DNA from: Halorubrum aquaticum
Lineage (GTDB): Archaea; Halobacteriota; Halobacteria; Halobacteriales; Haloferacaceae
Direction of reading: 5' to 3'
DNA length: 64,000 nt
Assembly: GCF_900113615.1 (NCBI RefSeq)
Contig: NZ_FOPZ01000010.1
Span: 35,191 to 99,190, forward strand
Made by a program: the position numbers and the translations under genes
The notes under the pieces: generated by a model
Seen by the model: only the letters and a program-made list of their open reading frames with translations
What the model was told of the DNA's origin: nothing
Databases searched by the model: none
Part shown: piece by piece, positions 41,492 to 50,312 of the stretch
Layout: every line of letters starts with the position of its first letter
Position numbering within the stretch: position 1 is the stretch's first letter

Positions 41492-42380
41492 CAAGGTTCA
41501 CGCGTACCGCAATAGCGATCTCGCGATCATCGCGAGACGGGCGCTAGGGAACCTCCTCGAGGAACGGATAACGAAGTTCGCCTTCGTGATCCTGGCGATC
41601 ATCCTCGTCATGGGTCTGATCGGCCCGGCGATCGCGCCGTACTCGTACAACACCCAGCAGACGACCGACGACGGCGATCTGATGCGCTACGCCGAACCGT
41701 CGCTCGATCATCCGCTCGGCACGAACGACCGCGGAGAGGACGTCCTCTCCCGACTGTTGTACGGGGCGCGGGCGACGCTCATCACCGGACTGCTCGCCGG
41801 CGGCCTGATGATGACGATCGGGTTGACGGTCGGGATGACCGCCGGTTACGTCGGAGGACGGACGGAGAGCTTCCTCATGCGATTCGTGGACTTCATGTAC
41901 GGGATCCCGTTCATCCCGTTCGCGATCGTCCTCATCACGTTCTTCGGGGCGGGATTCTACACGACGGTCGCCATCCTGGGACTCGTACTCTGGCGGTTCA
42001 TAGCCAGGGTGATACGATCCCAGGTGCTTCAGATAAACCAACGGCCGTACATCATGGCCGCACGAGCGACCGGGGCGAGCACCCCGTGGATCATGCGGAA
42101 ACACATCCTCCCGAACATCGCGAACATGGCGGCGCTGTTCTTCGCGATGGGCGTCGGGTTGGCGATCCTCGAACAGGCCGGACTCTCGTTCATCGGCGTC
42201 ACCGACCCGTTCACGCCGACGTGGGGGATCATGATCCGGAACGCCAACCAAGCGGGTCGTATCGCCGAAGCCTGGTGGTGGACGTTCCCGCCGGGCATCA
42301 TGATCGCATTGACCGTGCTGTCGCTGTACCTCCTCGGCCGCGGATACGAGGGGAGCGGAGACGACGAGGTGGTGGTGTAA
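41478..42380 (+). CDS. Peptide-type ABC transporter permease (DppC-like)
   Basis: A 300-residue inner permease with a cytosolic N-terminal helix and six membrane spans. The segment SLDHPLGTNDRGEDVLSRLLYGARATLITGLLAG is the standard DppC/OppC N-terminal region, and the EAA-like coupling loop is IMAARATGASTPWIMRKHILPNIANM. The last 15 residues are hydrophilic (YEGSGDDEVVV). Its stop directly abuts the next start, placing it at the head of a tight operon. Confidence 0.92.
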   Translation: MSIADKVHAYRNSDLAIIARRALGNLLEERITKFAFVILAIILVMGLIGPAIAPYSYNTQQTTDDGDLMRYAEPSLDHPLGTNDRGEDVLSRLLYGARATLITGLLAGGLMMTIGLTVGMTAGYVGGRTESFLMRFVDFMYGIPFIPFAIVLITFFGAGFYTTVAILGLVLWRFIARVIRSQVLQINQRPYIMAARATGASTPWIMRKHILPNIANMAALFFAMGVGLAILEQAGLSFIGVTDPFTPTWGIMIRNANQAGRIAEAWWWTFPPGIMIALTVLSLYLLGRGYEGSGDDEVVV

Positions 42381-43424
42381 ATGACGGACCCAATACTCGA
42401 GTTCGAGAACGTCGACATTCGCTATCGGACGGAGAAAGGAAACGACGTGTACGCGGTCAACGACGCGTCGTTCTCGATCGACCGCCACGACTACTTCGGG
42501 CTGGTCGGCGAGAGCGGCTGTGGCAAGAGCACGATCGCGGACGCCATCGTCGGCGGCCTCGACTCGAACGGCGAGGTCACGTCCGGAACGATCCGCTACA
42601 AGGGCGAGGAGATCCAGGACTACTCCGAGTCGGAGTTCAACGAGAACGTCCGGTGGAAGGAGATCTCGGTCATTCCCCAGTCGTCGATGAACAGCCTGGA
42701 CCCGGTGATGAAGCTGAGCAACCAGGCGGTCGAGATGGCGAAGTACCACACCGACCTCACGGAGACGGAGGCGGTCGACCGGCTGCGTGAGCTGTTCGAG
42801 GTCGTCGGGCTCTCCGAGTCGCGGATCCACGACTACCCGCACCAGTTCTCCGGCGGGATGCAACAGCGGGCGATCATCGCGTTCGCGCTGTACCTCCGAC
42901 CCAGCCTCATCATCGCCGACGAGCCGACGACGGCGCTGGACGTGATCATGCAGGACCAGATCATCGACTACATCAACGGCCTGAAAGACGAGTGGGACAT
43001 CAGCATGCTGATGATCACCCACGACATCTCGGTCGTCTTCGAGAACTGCGACTCGATGGCCGTGATGCACGGCGGGCAGGTCGCCGAGACCGGGAGCGTG
43101 GTCGACGTGTACGACAGGCCGCGTCACCCGTACGCGATCCTGCTACAGAACGCGTTCCCGGACGTGCGGTTCCCGGACCGCGAGCTGGCGGTCATCGACG
43201 GGCACCCGCCGCAGCTCCGCGACGAGGTGGACTTCTGTACGTTCGCCGACCGGTGTCCGTGGGCACAACCCGAGTGTCGCGAGGGCGCTCCCGACGCCCA
43301 GGCCGTCGCCGGCGACGACGACCATCAGGCCTGGTGTATCCGCGCGGACGAGATGGAGGAACTGGCGGCCGAACACCTCGAGCCGAACGCCGACGAGGAG
43401 AGCATCCTGGAGGGACAAGAATGA
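42381..43424 (+). CDS. Peptide-type ABC transporter ATPase (DppD-like)
   Basis: A 347-residue ATPase subunit. Walker A is [20 protein letters not shown], the signature is [17 protein letters not shown] and Walker B is [17 protein letters not shown]. The C-terminal oligopeptide-transporter extension has four cysteines ([17 protein letters not shown], then WCIRA), the usual iron-sulfur or structural cysteine cluster of this subfamily. The stop overlaps the next start (ATGA). Confidence 0.93.
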   Translation: MTDPILEFENVDIRYRTEKGNDVYAVNDASFSIDRHDYFGLVGESGCGKSTIADAIVGGLDSNGEVTSGTIRYKGEEIQDYSESEFNENVRWKEISVIPQSSMNSLDPVMKLSNQAVEMAKYHTDLTETEAVDRLRELFEVVGLSESRIHDYPHQFSGGMQQRAIIAFALYLRPSLIIADEPTTALDVIMQDQIIDYINGLKDEWDISMLMITHDISVVFENCDSMAVMHGGQVAETGSVVDVYDRPRHPYAILLQNAFPDVRFPDRELAVIDGHPPQLRDEVDFCTFADRCPWAQPECREGAPDAQAVAGDDDHQAWCIRADEMEELAAEHLEPNADEESILEGQE

Positions 43425-44485
43425 GCGCGAACGATCCCGTCCTCGAGCTCCGGTCGGTGGACAAGCACTTCCAGACGACGTCGAGCTTCGTCGAGACGGT
43501 CAAGGAGCGCGTCTTCGGGGAGGGGCCGAAGCTGGTTCGCGCCGTCGACGACCTGGACATGACGCTCGAACAGAACCAGGTCCAGGGCGTCATCGGCGAG
43601 AGCGGCTGTGGGAAGACGACCCTCCTGCGGACCGTGATGGGGCTGTACGACCCGTCGGGCGGAGACATCCGGTTCCAGGGGCAGTCGACGAGCGAGTTCG
43701 ACAAGTCCGACTGGAAGGAGTTCCGCCGGAAGGTCCAGATCGTGTTCCAGGACCCGTTCAACTCCCTGGACCCGAAGTTCAGCGTCCGGCGCACGATCGC
43801 CGAGCCGTTGGAGATACACGACATCGACTACGAGCGGTCCGACATCGAGGAGATGCTGGAGAAGGTCGGGTTGACGCCCGCGAGCCAGTACATCCAGCAG
43901 TTCCCGAACCAGCTGTCGGGCGGGGAGAAACAGCGCGTCGCCATCGCGCGGGCGCTGATCACCGATCCCGAGGTGATCCTCGCCGACGAGCCGTCGTCGA
44001 TGCTCGACGTCTCGACGCAGGCGTCGATCCTCAACCTGTTGAACGATCTGACCAACGAGTTCGGCGTCTCGATGATCTACATCTCCCACGACCTCTCGAC
44101 GGTCTCGTACGTCTGTGACGAGATCAACGTCATGTACCTGGGGCGGATCGTCGAGAAGGCCGAGACGCGGAAGCTGCTCTCGGACCCGAAACACCCGTAC
44201 ACGAAGGCGCTGATCCAGTCGATCCCGATCCCCGACCCGCACCACGCGCGCGAGCGAGCGACGATCGGGGGGGAACCGGGCGACCCGATCGACATGCCGG
44301 AGGGGTGTCGGTTCAAGACCCGCTGTCCGGAACGGATGGACGTCTGTGACCAGAAACCGCGGGACGTCGATCCGGACGGTGACGGGGAGCGCACGGTCGC
44401 CTGTCACCTCTACTACGATCACGAAGCGACGGCCGGTCAGGTGGACGAGCCGGCCGGGGAACACACTCCGGAGACACCGACATGA
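43421..44485 (+). CDS. Peptide-type ABC transporter ATPase (DppF-like)
   Basis: A 354-residue second ATPase. Walker A is GVIGESGCGKTTLLRTVMG, the signature is NQLSGGEKQRVAIARAL and Walker B is VILADEPSSMLDVSTQ. The C-terminal extension ends in CRFKTRCPERMDVCDQKPRDV with the family's cysteines. It forms the ATPase heterodimer with the upstream subunit. Both ends overlap neighbours by four bases. Confidence 0.93.
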   Translation: MSANDPVLELRSVDKHFQTTSSFVETVKERVFGEGPKLVRAVDDLDMTLEQNQVQGVIGESGCGKTTLLRTVMGLYDPSGGDIRFQGQSTSEFDKSDWKEFRRKVQIVFQDPFNSLDPKFSVRRTIAEPLEIHDIDYERSDIEEMLEKVGLTPASQYIQQFPNQLSGGEKQRVAIARALITDPEVILADEPSSMLDVSTQASILNLLNDLTNEFGVSMIYISHDLSTVSYVCDEINVMYLGRIVEKAETRKLLSDPKHPYTKALIQSIPIPDPHHARERATIGGEPGDPIDMPEGCRFKTRCPERMDVCDQKPRDVDPDGDGERTVACHLYYDHEATAGQVDEPAGEHTPETPT

Positions 44486-44601
44486 CTCGACACGACCCGA
44501 GCACGAACACGCGATCCGACGTGCAGCGACCGACGAACACCGTCGCGGGCGGAGACGGCGACGGCAGAGCGTGGCTCCGAGCCGGAGGTGAGCGCCCGTG
44601 A
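44482..44601 (+). CDS. 39-residue linker frame between ATPase and permease
   Basis: A small frame starts with an ATG sharing bases with the ATPase stop (ATGA) and ends with a TGA sharing bases with the permease GTG (GTGA at 44598-44601). The product (MTRHDPSTNTRSDVQRPTNT...) is polar, with a Gly/Asp run and no recognisable domain. The exact overlaps on both sides suggest a translated spacer that passes ribosomes to the permease start. It could also be a remnant. Confidence 0.45.
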   Translation: MTRHDPSTNTRSDVQRPTNTVAGGDGDGRAWLRAGGERP

Positions 44602-45596
44602 GCCGCCTGAGCTACTTCGTCCGCCGGACGGCGATAACGGCGGTGCTCATCTTCCTCGTGGCCTCGGCGCTGTTCTTCTTCTTCAGGGCGATGCCGGGGG
44701 ACTACTCGTCGCTTCTGGTTCAACAGGGGATGAACCCCGAACAGATCGCGGAGCTACGGGCCGACTGGGGGCTCGATGAACCCCTGTACGTCCAGTACTA
44801 CGAGTACATCACCAACCTGCTGACCGGGAACGCGGGCCAGTCCTTCCGCTTCAGCCAGCCGGTCTGGGAGCTCGTGGCCCCGCGCATCCTGAACTCGTTC
44901 GTGCTCGTCGCGCCGGCCATCACGGCGACGTACATCGTCGGGGGGCTCTTCGGCGCGTACATCGGCCGCCGCCGCGGGAGCCCGCTCGAGAAGTCGGGGA
45001 TCATCTCGGTCTCCGTCTTCCACTCGATCCCGGACTTCTTCCTCGGGATCATGCTGATCGCGCTGTTCTCCTCGACGCTGGGGATCTTCCCGACCTCGGG
45101 GATGCTCTCGCCGGCGACGATGATCCAGATCCAGGACCAGGCGTACTGGCAGCGGTTCCTGATGCCGGAGTTCTGGAGACACTACACGCTCCCGTTCATG
45201 ACGGTGCTCCTGTACTTCATGCAGTACCCGACGCTCATCATGCGTAACAGCGTCGTCGAGGTGAGCGACCAGGAGTACCTCCACTACCACCGGCTGAAGG
45301 GACTTCCCGAGTCGAAGCTGCTCCGGAAGATCATCCGTCACGCTTCGCTGCCGGTCATCACGCTGTACCCGATCTCGCTTGCGGCGTCGATCAGCGGGCT
45401 CGTCCTGATCGAGGTCGTGTTCAACTGGCCCGGGATCGGCCAGCTGCTCGTCTCCTCGGTCCTGGCGAGGGACTTCCCCGTGATCCAGTTCGTGTTCCTC
45501 ATCGCGGCCGTCTGGGTCATCATCGGGAACTTCCTCGTCGACCTGCTGTACGGCGTGCTCGATCCGCGCGTGTCCGTCGCCGGCGACGAGGACTGA
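44598..45596 (+). CDS. Peptide-type ABC transporter permease (DppB-like)
   Basis: A 332-residue permease with six predicted spans. The N-terminus (SYFVRRTAITAVLIFLVASALFFFFRAMPGDYSSLL) and LRADWGLDEPLYVQYYEYITNLLTGNAGQSF are typical of DppB. The coupling loop is HYHRLKGLPESKLLRKIIRHASLPVITLYPISLA. The start is GTG 44598, overlapping the preceding small frame. The order C-D-F-B-A differs from the common A-B-C-D-F. Confidence 0.92.
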   Translation: MSRLSYFVRRTAITAVLIFLVASALFFFFRAMPGDYSSLLVQQGMNPEQIAELRADWGLDEPLYVQYYEYITNLLTGNAGQSFRFSQPVWELVAPRILNSFVLVAPAITATYIVGGLFGAYIGRRRGSPLEKSGIISVSVFHSIPDFFLGIMLIALFSSTLGIFPTSGMLSPATMIQIQDQAYWQRFLMPEFWRHYTLPFMTVLLYFMQYPTLIMRNSVVEVSDQEYLHYHRLKGLPESKLLRKIIRHASLPVITLYPISLAASISGLVLIEVVFNWPGIGQLLVSSVLARDFPVIQFVFLIAAVWVIIGNFLVDLLYGVLDPRVSVAGDED

Positions 45597-45713
45597 CGAC
45601 TCCCTCACACCCTCGTCGGCGCGGACGACCCCGTCGGACCGTTCATATGGTCGATTTCGGGCCATGAGGCGGTCCGAGACGTAACGTACGTCAGAAATTC
45701 TAAGTATCACAAA

Positions 45714-45725
45714 TTTTTTAAATAG
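45714..45725 (+). promoter_or_regulatory. Promoter of the substrate-binding protein gene
   Basis: The T-rich TTTTTTAAATAG, with CTAAGTATCACAAA just upstream, is a strong TATA-like element about 26-30 bases before the ATG at 45746. This predicts a leaderless message separate from the permease operon, allowing high expression of the binding protein. Confidence 0.5.
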
Positions 45726-45745
45726 TTCCTCCGAACCCACAGAGT

Positions 45746-47587
45746 ATGCCACCAAGTGGCAACCGCGTAGAAGGGGAGGGTATCGACCGTCGGCAAGCAC
45801 TGAAAGTCATCTCCGTGGCGTCGGCCGCGGCGCTCGCCGGATGTGGCGGGAACGGCGAAGGCGGTGACGGCAGCGGCGGTGACGGCAGCGGCGGCGACGG
45901 CAGCGGCGGCGACGGCAGCGGCGGCGGCGACGGCGGAAGCAGTCCGGAGGGACTCGGGGAGCGCGTTCCCACGCTGACCTTCCAGTACTGGTCGGACCAG
46001 GGGCCGCCGACGATCCTGTTCGAGGAGACCATCTCGAGCATCCAGTCGGTCGCGTCGGACATCGGCATCCAGATCGAGACGCAGCCGATGACGACCGCGG
46101 AGGGGATCACGGCGGTCAGCGACGACGTGCGCGACTTCCACCTGGCCGTGAACAGTCACGGACCGGATCCGGGACGGCTCGATCCCAACGGGCTGTTACA
46201 GGCCTACAGCATCGACAACGCCGGGTCGAACGGGCAGTACAACCCGTCGAACTACGCCAACACGGAGTTCTCGAACCTCGCCGACGATCAGGCGTCGATC
46301 GGGGTTCCCGACGAGCGTCGACAGGTCGTCGGCGAGGCGATGAGCCTCTACTCGGAGGACCTGCCGTTCATCCCGACGATCGAGCGGCCGACGACCGCGG
46401 CGGTCAACACCGACATGGTGGAACCGGTCGAGGCGGGCGGCGCGGGGCTCTCCGCGGTCAACTGGGCCGCGCTGGTCGAGTCGGGTGCTCAGACGACCGG
46501 CGGCACCGACACGATCCTGGCGAACCTGCCGGGCGAGTTCCTCACGAGCAGCTTCTACCCGACGGTCGGGGACACCGACTCGCTGGGGCTGTACACGCAG
46601 CTGACCCACTCGCCGCTGCTGCTGTACGACTCCAACTACGAGCGGGTGCCCGTGCTCGCGGAGGACTGGGAGGTCTCGGACGACGGGACGGCGGTGACGT
46701 TCAACCTCCGCGACGCCACCTTCCACAACGGGGAGCCGGTGACCGCGAGCGACGTCAAGTGGACCTACGAGTTCCTGAGCGAGCAGTACCACAACGGTCC
46801 CTACCAGTGGACGGATCTCCCGGAGGAACTGACCGTCGTGGCCGTCGACGAGACCACCGCCCGGTTCGAGACGCCGGAGCCGGCGCCGACGCTTCTGACC
46901 GCCCAGCTGCCGACGTTCGGCGTGCTTCCGCGTGACGCGTACGTCGACGCCGGGATCGAGGAGAACCCGACGGACTTCGAGGACCCCATGATCGGCGCGG
47001 GGCCCTACGAGATCGCGACGTACAACAACCAGGAGAACATCGAGCTGGTGCCCCACGACGGGAACCCGGCGTTCGACGTGGAGTCGCCGATCATCATGTC
47101 GATCTACGACAGCGTCTCGGCGGTCCGTCGGGCCTTCGAGAACGGGGAGCTCAGCATCGCGGTGACGCTGACCCCCGACGCCGGTCGACAGATCAACCAG
47201 ACGATGGGCGACACCGCCCAGATCGTCAACGGGGCGGCGTTCCTGCCGTTCGGCATGATGCCGCAGATGTCCTACGCGCCCGGCATGCACCACGAGTTCC
47301 GGCAGGCGCTCTCGCACATGGTCGACCGGCAGGGCCTGAACGAGACGTACGCCTTCGGCGAGTCCGACGTGGTGACGTACTGCACGTTCAACTCCCAACA
47401 GCACCCGTGGTACGACGAGGAGTACCTCAGCGAGGCCGGCCCGGAGACCCGCGACATCGAGACCGCCCGACAGGTCCTCGAGGACGCCGGCTGGGGCTGG
47501 GACGACGACGGCAACCTGTACTACCCCGAGGACGCGGACCTCGAGGCGTGGCCCGAGGGCGAGACGCCGAACCCGGACGACTTCTGA
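45746..47587 (+). CDS. Circularly permuted family-5 substrate-binding lipoprotein
   Basis: A 613-residue extracytoplasmic binding protein. A twin-arginine lipoprotein signal (RRQALKVI ... LAGC, lipid Cys33) and a Gly/Asp/Ser linker (34-66) lead to a permuted SBP_bac_5 fold. Residues about 76-240 correspond to the C-terminal part of the family: IQSVASDIGIQIETQP, NYANTEFSNLADDQ, RRQVVGEAMSLYSEDLPFIPTIE. Residues about 254-613 correspond to its N-terminal part: LLLYDSNYERVPVLAEDWEVSDDGT, FHNGEPVTASDVKWTYEFL, HHEFRQALSHMVDRQGL and finally TARQVLEDAGWGWDDDGNLYY. Total size equals one domain, so it is permuted, not duplicated. It should feed the preceding ABC transporter. Confidence 0.88.
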   Translation: MPPSGNRVEGEGIDRRQALKVISVASAAALAGCGGNGEGGDGSGGDGSGGDGSGGDGSGGGDGGSSPEGLGERVPTLTFQYWSDQGPPTILFEETISSIQSVASDIGIQIETQPMTTAEGITAVSDDVRDFHLAVNSHGPDPGRLDPNGLLQAYSIDNAGSNGQYNPSNYANTEFSNLADDQASIGVPDERRQVVGEAMSLYSEDLPFIPTIERPTTAAVNTDMVEPVEAGGAGLSAVNWAALVESGAQTTGGTDTILANLPGEFLTSSFYPTVGDTDSLGLYTQLTHSPLLLYDSNYERVPVLAEDWEVSDDGTAVTFNLRDATFHNGEPVTASDVKWTYEFLSEQYHNGPYQWTDLPEELTVVAVDETTARFETPEPAPTLLTAQLPTFGVLPRDAYVDAGIEENPTDFEDPMIGAGPYEIATYNNQENIELVPHDGNPAFDVESPIIMSIYDSVSAVRRAFENGELSIAVTLTPDAGRQINQTMGDTAQIVNGAAFLPFGMMPQMSYAPGMHHEFRQALSHMVDRQGLNETYAFGESDVVTYCTFNSQQHPWYDEEYLSEAGPETRDIETARQVLEDAGWGWDDDGNLYYPEDADLEAWPEGETPNPDDF

Positions 47588-47609
47588 TCGGCGACGCGTT
47601 CCGCGACGC

Positions 47610-47616
47610 TTTTTTT
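47610..47616 (+). terminator. T-run terminator after the binding-protein gene
   Basis: Seven T residues at 47610-47616, 23 bases after the stop codon, in otherwise GC-rich sequence. Poly-T runs are the normal archaeal intrinsic termination signal. Confidence 0.5.
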
Positions 47617-47689
47617 GCGGTTCGGAGGCCCGTCGAGTTCCGACGACGTGACGGCGAACGTCGCGGAACCGCGGCGACGACCCCGAACC

Positions 47690-47696
47690 TTTTTTT
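47690..47696 (+). terminator. Second T-run before the FAH-family gene
   Basis: Another run of seven T residues, 27 bases before the ATG at 47723. It may be a back-up terminator or, given its distance from the start codon, part of the promoter of the next gene. Confidence 0.35.
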
Positions 47697-47722
47697 GGGA
47701 GAGTGTCGCACAGTAACTCGCC

Positions 47723-48502
47723 ATGCGAAAGGTTAGATTTCGAGATCCGGCTGGATCCGTCCGTACCGGCGAATGGACCGACGACGACGAGCTTCGCTTC
47801 GGCGAGGAGAAGTTCGATCCGTCCGAGGTCGACGTGCTTCCGCCGACCGAACCGAGCAAGATCGTCTGCGTCGGTCTCAACTACTCGGCCCACGCCGAGG
47901 AGACCGACTCGGAGATCCCCGACCGTCCGCTGTTGTTCCTGAAGGGACCGAACACGCTGGCCGCTCACGGGGACACGATCTCGCTGCCCGAGGGGAAAGA
48001 GCGGGTCGACCACGAGGCCGAGTTCGGCGTCGTCATCGGCGAGCAGTGTCGAAACGTCCCCGAGGACAAAGCCGAGGAGGTCATCGCCGGCTACACCTGC
48101 GTGAACGACCTCTCGAACCGCGACGACCAGCGGAAAGAGCAGAACTGGATCCGCGGGAAGGCGTTCGACAACGCCGCGCCGATCGGACCGGTCGTCGCCG
48201 ACCCGGAACACGTGCCCGACGACGCGGAGATCACGTTGACGGTCAACGGCGAGGAGAAACAGCACTCCTCGATCGACGACCTGATCTTCTCCGTCCCGGA
48301 GCTCATCAGCGAGATCACGAAGCTGGTCACACTCGAGCGCGGCGACGTCATCGCGACGGGGACGCCCTCGGGCGTCAGCCCGCTCAGTGACGGCGACACC
48401 GTCGCGGTCACCGTCGAGGGCGTCGGAACGCTCGAACACGACATCGTCGGTGCCGGGGAGTTCTCCGGCGACGTCGATCACCGGTTCATGCCGAACCAGT
48501 GA
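47723..48502 (+). CDS. Fumarylacetoacetate hydrolase family protein
   Basis: A 259-residue hydrolase. Family signatures are KIVCVGLNYSAHAEE, LLFLKGPNTLAAHGDTI, the metal site VDHEAEFGVVIGE, and GYTCVNDLSNRDDQRKEQNWIRGKAFDNAAPIGP. The end VIATGTPSGVSPLSDGDTVAVTVEGVGTLEH is standard. Members cleave or decarboxylate beta-diketo acids such as acylpyruvates and ring-fission products of aromatics. With the aldolases upstream it suggests breakdown of an oxo-acid intermediate. Exact substrate unknown. Confidence 0.9.
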   Translation: MRKVRFRDPAGSVRTGEWTDDDELRFGEEKFDPSEVDVLPPTEPSKIVCVGLNYSAHAEETDSEIPDRPLLFLKGPNTLAAHGDTISLPEGKERVDHEAEFGVVIGEQCRNVPEDKAEEVIAGYTCVNDLSNRDDQRKEQNWIRGKAFDNAAPIGPVVADPEHVPDDAEITLTVNGEEKQHSSIDDLIFSVPELISEITKLVTLERGDVIATGTPSGVSPLSDGDTVAVTVEGVGTLEHDIVGAGEFSGDVDHRFMPNQ

Positions 48503-49070
48503 CTCCCACCGAACGACCGCCGAAACGACGCTGAGCGGACCGATCGAAAGGGAGAGACGCGAGCCGAGGGAGCCGGAGGACGACCAACGAACGGTCACAC
48601 GGAGGCACACGTATCCCCGGCGCTCGAGCGCACACGCCGGGTGATCGCCGGAAACCGACCGGAATTGCCGGAAACTGACCGGAACTGCCGGAAACCGACC
48701 GGGATCACCCGAAACCGATCGAGACGCACCGCTCGAGCAGTCGGCGTCCCGCCACGAGTGAAATGACTGAATACGTGAATATGTTTATTACGGATAGTAA
48801 GGGAGCAGCGGCACGATGACGTCGTCCGCCGTAGAAACGAGGATAAACGGTTCACGCACCGTTAAACGCGAAATGAACCGGTCCGAAGGAGTAGGTGATC
48901 CGGGAGAGCACGCATCGCGTGTTTGCGGTCTAAACGCTTCCAATGGGCGAAACAGTGGCGTATCGCCGAGGGTCCGATTCGGTCCCAGAACACATCCGAA
49001 AGAGTACCTATTGTAGAACATACCAGAACGCGTGAATTCGAGGAACGGTCGGGCCGGATCCGTCATCCTC
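48503..49070. other. Intergenic region with 20-bp tandem array, no supported gene
   Basis: About 570 bases. It contains the repeat array at 48643-48722, an AT-rich stretch (AATATGTTTATTACGG near 48778-48793) and inverted repeats ACGGT/ACCGT (48847-48862) and GGTTCA/TGAACC (48849-48854, 48874-48879). A plus-strand frame at 48816-49016 has no recognisable features and is not called. The region lies upstream of trmG10 and, 1.2 kb further, the orc/cdc6 gene. Confidence 0.5.
48643..48722. repeat. Four 20-bp tandem repeats (GCCGGAAACCGACCGG core)
   Basis: Units at 48643-48662, 48663-48682, 48683-48702 and 48703-48722 share the core GCCGGAAACCGACCGG; the first three are nearly identical in the core and the fourth is diverged (CACCCGAAACCGATCG). 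No gene overlaps them. Confidence 0.75.
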
Positions 49071-50168
49071 ATGCGACGCGCCCGCGGAGGCCCGGACGTG
49101 TACTGGCTCGAGCTCGCGGGGGAGACGGACGCGTTCGCGGCCTGTGAGGCGGCGACCGCCGCGACCGGCGTCGAACTCCTCGCGCCCGGGATCGCGACCG
49201 CCGGGAGCGTCGGCGAGGGGATCGGCCGGCTGGCGTACACCCGCGCCGCCCACGAGGCGGTCGCCCGGACCGACGCGACGGTCGCTCCGGCGGTCGCCGC
49301 CCTCGAGGCCGCGCCGCTCGACCGTGAGGGGAGCGTCGCGGTCCGCGCCCGCAACGTCCGGAACACCGCCGACGTCTCCACGACCGACGCCGAGCGGGCG
49401 CTCGGGAGCGTCCTCGTCGACCGCGGGTTCTCGGTCGACCTCGACGACCCCGACCACGTCCTGCGCGCGCTGTTCGCCGCGGGCGAGCGCGCCGAACACG
49501 ACGCGGTCGCCGGGGCGGACGGCGAGAGCGCCTCGACGTGCGTGCTCGGCTGGGTGGCCCGAGAGGCGGCACGCGACTTCGCGCCGGACCCGACCGACCG
49601 CCCCTTCTTCCAGCCGGGGAGCATGGCTCCCGCGGACGCCAGGGCGTACGTCAACCTCGCCGGCGCGGCCCCGGGACGGACCCTGCTCGACCCGATGTGC
49701 GGAACCGGCGGACTCCCGCTCGAGGCGGGACTCGTCGGGGCGGACGCGGTCGCCTGCGACGCCCAGGAGAAGATGGTCCGCGGAACGAGGGAGAACCTCC
49801 GGACGTACGTGGGGGGCGGACACGACGGCGACCCGCCGACCTGGCACGTCGCCCGCGGCGACGCCACCGATCTCCCGCTCGTCGACGACGCGGTCGACGG
49901 CGTCGCCTTCGACGCGCCGTACGGCAGACAGTCCAAGATCGCTCGACACGAGCTCGCGGACCTCGTCGCCGGCGCGCTCGCGGAGGCGGCCCGCGTCGCC
50001 CCGCGCGCCGTGCTCGTCGCCGACCGCGATTGGCGGGGACCCGCCCGCGAGGCGGGATGGGAGGTCGCCGCCGCCTTCGAGCGCCGGGTTCACCGGTCGC
50101 TGACGCGACACGTGCTGGTGTTGGAGCGCGAGCGGGGATCGGCACGGACGACGATCGAGGGGAACTGA
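49071..50168 (+). CDS. tRNA (guanine10-N2)-dimethyltransferase, TRM-G10/Trm11 family
   Basis: A 365-residue SAM-dependent methyltransferase that modifies G10 of tRNA. An N-terminal THUMP-like RNA-binding region (about 1-165) precedes the Rossmann domain: the SAM loop is TLLDPMCGTGGLPLEAGL and the catalytic motif is VAFDAPYGRQSKI, a variant of the (D/N)PPY motif. The C-terminus reads RVHRSLTRHVLVLERE, typical of the family. The start chosen is ATG 49071 (MRRARGGPDVYWLELAGE); a GTG at 49032 would add a 13-residue extension with no support. Confidence 0.87.
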   Translation: MRRARGGPDVYWLELAGETDAFAACEAATAATGVELLAPGIATAGSVGEGIGRLAYTRAAHEAVARTDATVAPAVAALEAAPLDREGSVAVRARNVRNTADVSTTDAERALGSVLVDRGFSVDLDDPDHVLRALFAAGERAEHDAVAGADGESASTCVLGWVAREAARDFAPDPTDRPFFQPGSMAPADARAYVNLAGAAPGRTLLDPMCGTGGLPLEAGLVGADAVACDAQEKMVRGTRENLRTYVGGGHDGDPPTWHVARGDATDLPLVDDAVDGVAFDAPYGRQSKIARHELADLVAGALAEAARVAPRAVLVADRDWRGPAREAGWEVAAAFERRVHRSLTRHVLVLERERGSARTTIEGN

Positions 50169-50312
50169 AAGCGAGACCGAGCGTCGCGATTCGACCGACG
50201 TGAGAGTGAAACCGAACGCCCGGGTACCGCGGGGTTCGACCGCCGTCGAATCGGTTTTCAGTTTCGCCGCGGCCGGGCAACGATTAAGTGATCGGCGGGG
50301 AGTGGTTCCTCC

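Noticed and set aside
46000..46500. Two separate binding-protein genes fused by a sequencing error
   Set aside because: The two parts together make exactly one family-5 domain without overlap, so permutation explains the order better than fusion.
48643..48722. CRISPR array
   Set aside because: Units are 20 bases with no unique spacers between them and no cas genes nearby; it is a simple tandem repeat.
48816..49016. 66-codon plus-strand frame before trmG10
   Set aside because: No recognisable features, atypical composition for a halophilic protein and no conservation evidence.
50169..50312. Origin of replication immediately upstream of orc/cdc6
   Set aside because: The 144-base gap has no long AT-rich tract and no pair of inverted origin-box-like repeats.
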